Assembly: GCA_027053375.1 (NCBI GenBank) | Contig: JALUJC010000344.1 | Coordinates: forward strand, 1 to 6,725 | Source: Caldifarciminota bacterium | Lineage (GTDB): Bacteria; Hydrothermota; Hydrothermia; S141-80 | Length of the DNA stretch: 6,725 bases | Direction of reading: 5' to 3' | Notes under the pieces: generated by a model | Seen by the model: the letters and a program-made list of their open reading frames with translations, nothing else | The model's database searches: none | What the model was told of the DNA's origin: nothing | Position numbers and translations under genes: made by a program | In this document: piece by piece, positions 5,170-6,725 of the stretch | How the letters are laid out: each line of letters begins with the position of its first letter | Numbering within the stretch: the stretch's first letter is position 1

Positions 5170-6725
5170 ATGCGACGTTTGTGGGTGTTTTTGTTTCCTT
5201 TTGTTCTTTCTGCTTCCCCCCTTATTGACGGTGTGATTTCCCCAGCAGACGGCTGGGTGGCGCTCTCTGGATCCGCTGTGGATTCCGTGTTTGGGGAAGC
5301 GGATCTGGATACACTCTACGGGTATCTCACACCTGATACCCTCTATCTCGCCATCAAAACCCGCAACACCGTGAACCGTTCGGTGAGTTACGGCTTTGGC
5401 GTGGATCTGGATCGTCTCCCGGGAAGTGGATACGACGCGGCCGATGGCGCTTCGGATGCCTGGGGTCGTGCCCTGACCTTTGCAGATACGCTGGGAGGAT
5501 ACAACTTCAGTGTGGACGTGGAGATCTATTTCCAGTGGGACAGTGCCACGGCGTCCATTGCGGCCCAGAATCTGGCCATGTGGGATCCTGCCCTCCAGAC
5601 TTGGAATTTCCTGGACCTGATCGCCATCGGGGCGTCCTATGTGTTCAGCGCCACGGATACCACCGGGTTGCAGGTGCTGGAAGTGGCCATTCCCCGGGAT
5701 TCCTCCATGCTCCCCTTCTCCTCCCTCCGGGTGACCGCCTGGGTGGCGGGCACCACCGGAACCTCAGCGGTGGATGGGGCCCCTGCGGATCCGGCGTTAT
5801 CGGACGCGGGTGCGGGGGAATGGGGGGATGTGGATACGATTTTCGCCTTTGCCCACCTGTCCCGTTTCGCCCGTTCAGGGGGTGTGCGCATTCAGGAAGT
5901 GATGTACGATCCGCCCTATGGAGAACCCCGTTCCGAGTGGGTGGAACTCTGGAATGCGTCGTCCGACACCGTGGATGTCTCCTTCTGGGTGTTTACCGAT
6001 GATCCCGATCCGCTGGGCAGCACGGAGGGGCGCGTATGGATCCCCGATGGCGTCCTGCTGCCTCCGGGACACTTTCTGATTCTTGCCAACGATTCGGACT
6101 CCTTCCAGGTTCATTTTGCTGCAGATATCCCACCCACCAGTGGTGTTCAGGTGCTGAACTACCGTCCCCTCCAGAAGGGGTCCATTTCCATGAGCAATAC
6201 GGGGGATGATCTCCACCTCTTTGGCGGGAATATCCATCCCTTTATGGATTCCCTTGCTTTCTGGTCCATGACCCTGGAAGTGGACCGGGTCTGGTATGAA
6301 GGCGGGGGGGATCTGGGGCCCACGGACGCCTATCCCGACAATGCCCGGAGCCGGAGTATTGAACGGATCCCTGGATGGGTTCCCACAGGGATTCCGGCAC
6401 AGGATTTCTTCACACAGCAGTCTGCGCAGCCCTGGAGTCCCGGCGACATCCCGCCTGAAGTCCACAACCTGCTGTCCGTACCTGCCGTGCTCCCGGAGAC
6501 CGCCTCCCTGATCTGGATGGCCCGTGTGCTGGACACGGTGCCCGTGGGGGATGGGGTGGATTCCGTGCTCTTCCTTCTGGATGGTGGGAGCGGCGGATCT
6601 CAGGTCCATTTTGCCGTTCCTCTGGGGGGAGATTCCTTCCAGGTGAGTCTTCCCGCCCCCGTGGACACCGGTGGGAAAACCGTCCTCTGGTGGGTACACG
6701 TGGTGGATCTCTATGCCAATGCCTA
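5170..6725 (+). CDS. Secreted lamin-tail-domain protein, 3' end beyond the window
   Basis: The frame stays open for 518 codons to the window edge. The N-terminus MRRLWVFLFPFVLSAS is a signal peptide: two arginines, a hydrophobic core, and probable cleavage around residue 16. So the product is exported. After it, LIDGVISPADGW (18-29) and a beta-rich region to about 230 resemble CBM9/DOMON-like secreted modules; that is a loose match. A lamin tail domain (LTD) follows at about 238-365, with VRIQEVMYDP (239-248), EWVELWNASSDTVDVSFW (256-273), and IPDGVLLPPGHFLILAND (291-308), the usual LTD strand pattern. Residues 436-518 look like the start of an Ig-like beta domain. LTD proteins in bacteria are often large, multi-domain and surface-exposed, sometimes with nucleases or sorting tails; the C-terminus needed to tell is missing. 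The gene is divergent from the R-M operon and has no evident functional link to it. The specific role is unknown. Confidence 0.85.
   Translation, partial: MRRLWVFLFPFVLSASPLIDGVISPADGWVALSGSAVDSVFGEADLDTLYGYLTPDTLYLAIKTRNTVNRSVSYGFGVDLDRLPGSGYDAADGASDAWGRALTFADTLGGYNFSVDVEIYFQWDSATASIAAQNLAMWDPALQTWNFLDLIAIGASYVFSATDTTGLQVLEVAIPRDSSMLPFSSLRVTAWVAGTTGTSAVDGAPADPALSDAGAGEWGDVDTIFAFAHLSRFARSGGVRIQEVMYDPPYGEPRSEWVELWNASSDTVDVSFWVFTDDPDPLGSTEGRVWIPDGVLLPPGHFLILANDSDSFQVHFAADIPPTSGVQVLNYRPLQKGSISMSNTGDDLHLFGGNIHPFMDSLAFWSMTLEVDRVWYEGGGDLGPTDAYPDNARSRSIERIPGWVPTGIPAQDFFTQQSAQPWSPGDIPPEVHNLLSVPAVLPETASLIWMARVLDTVPVGDGVDSVLFLLDGGSGGSQVHFAVPLGGDSFQVSLPAPVDTGGKTVLWWVHVVDLYANA

Noticed and set aside
5535..6002. 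155-codon plus-strand open frame
   Set aside because: It is an alternative frame inside the lamin-tail-domain gene. Its product is extremely rich in C, G, H and P, typical of a shadow frame.
5875..6699. 274-codon open frame on the minus strand
   Set aside because: It lies antisense to the lamin-tail-domain gene, which has a signal peptide, strong ribosome binding site, promoter and recognisable domain. The antisense peptide is rich in G, P, R and H and has no recognisable motif.
1..6725. tRNA, rRNA, CRISPR array or complete insertion sequence
   Set aside because: No regularly spaced repeat-spacer pattern, transposase reading frame or recognisable tRNA/rRNA sequence was seen on either strand.

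Overview
The window looks like a fragment of a bacterial chromosome of moderate-to-high GC. Two divergent sigma70-like promoters and clear Shine-Dalgarno sites support a bacterial host. No ribosomal or housekeeping gene is present to fix the taxon. The secreted lamin-tail-domain protein on the right, with a short signal peptide and a carbohydrate-binding-like N-terminus, is a style seen in uncultivated candidate phyla such as WOR-3/Hydrothermae. That placement is a weak guess.

The left three quarters (1-5017, minus strand) is a type I restriction-modification operon. In transcription order it holds hsdM (5017-3401, DNA adenine methyltransferase subunit), a Schlafen/AlbA_2 + HATPase_c_4 + winged-helix gene (3404-1710), a 359-base non-coding interval (1709-1351), and hsdS (1350-10, two-TRD specificity subunit). 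The sequence is cut just where another gene seems to begin (GTG at 13). That gene may be hsdR, since no restriction subunit is inside the window. hsdM and the AlbA_2 gene share a GTGA start/stop overlap, and the same junction appears at the left edge after hsdS, so the cassette looks tightly coupled except at the AlbA_2/hsdS gap.

The AlbA_2/hsdS gap is the most unusual part. It starts with a perfect 36-bp palindrome that contains the AlbA_2 stop codon. Beside this are helically spaced ATAACCG repeats, an apparent remnant reading frame, an AT-rich stretch with repeated TTATTTTA octamers and an 18-bp inverted repeat, and a probable copy of a widespread short intergenic repeat next to the hsdS start. 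This layout suggests either a regulatory site that lets hsdS be controlled apart from hsdM, possibly by the DNA-binding AlbA_2 protein, or the scar of an insertion or deletion.

The right part holds a compact divergent intergenic region (5018-5169) with back-to-back promoters. It is followed by a plus-strand gene (5170 to beyond the end) for a secreted lamin-tail-domain protein unrelated to the restriction system.
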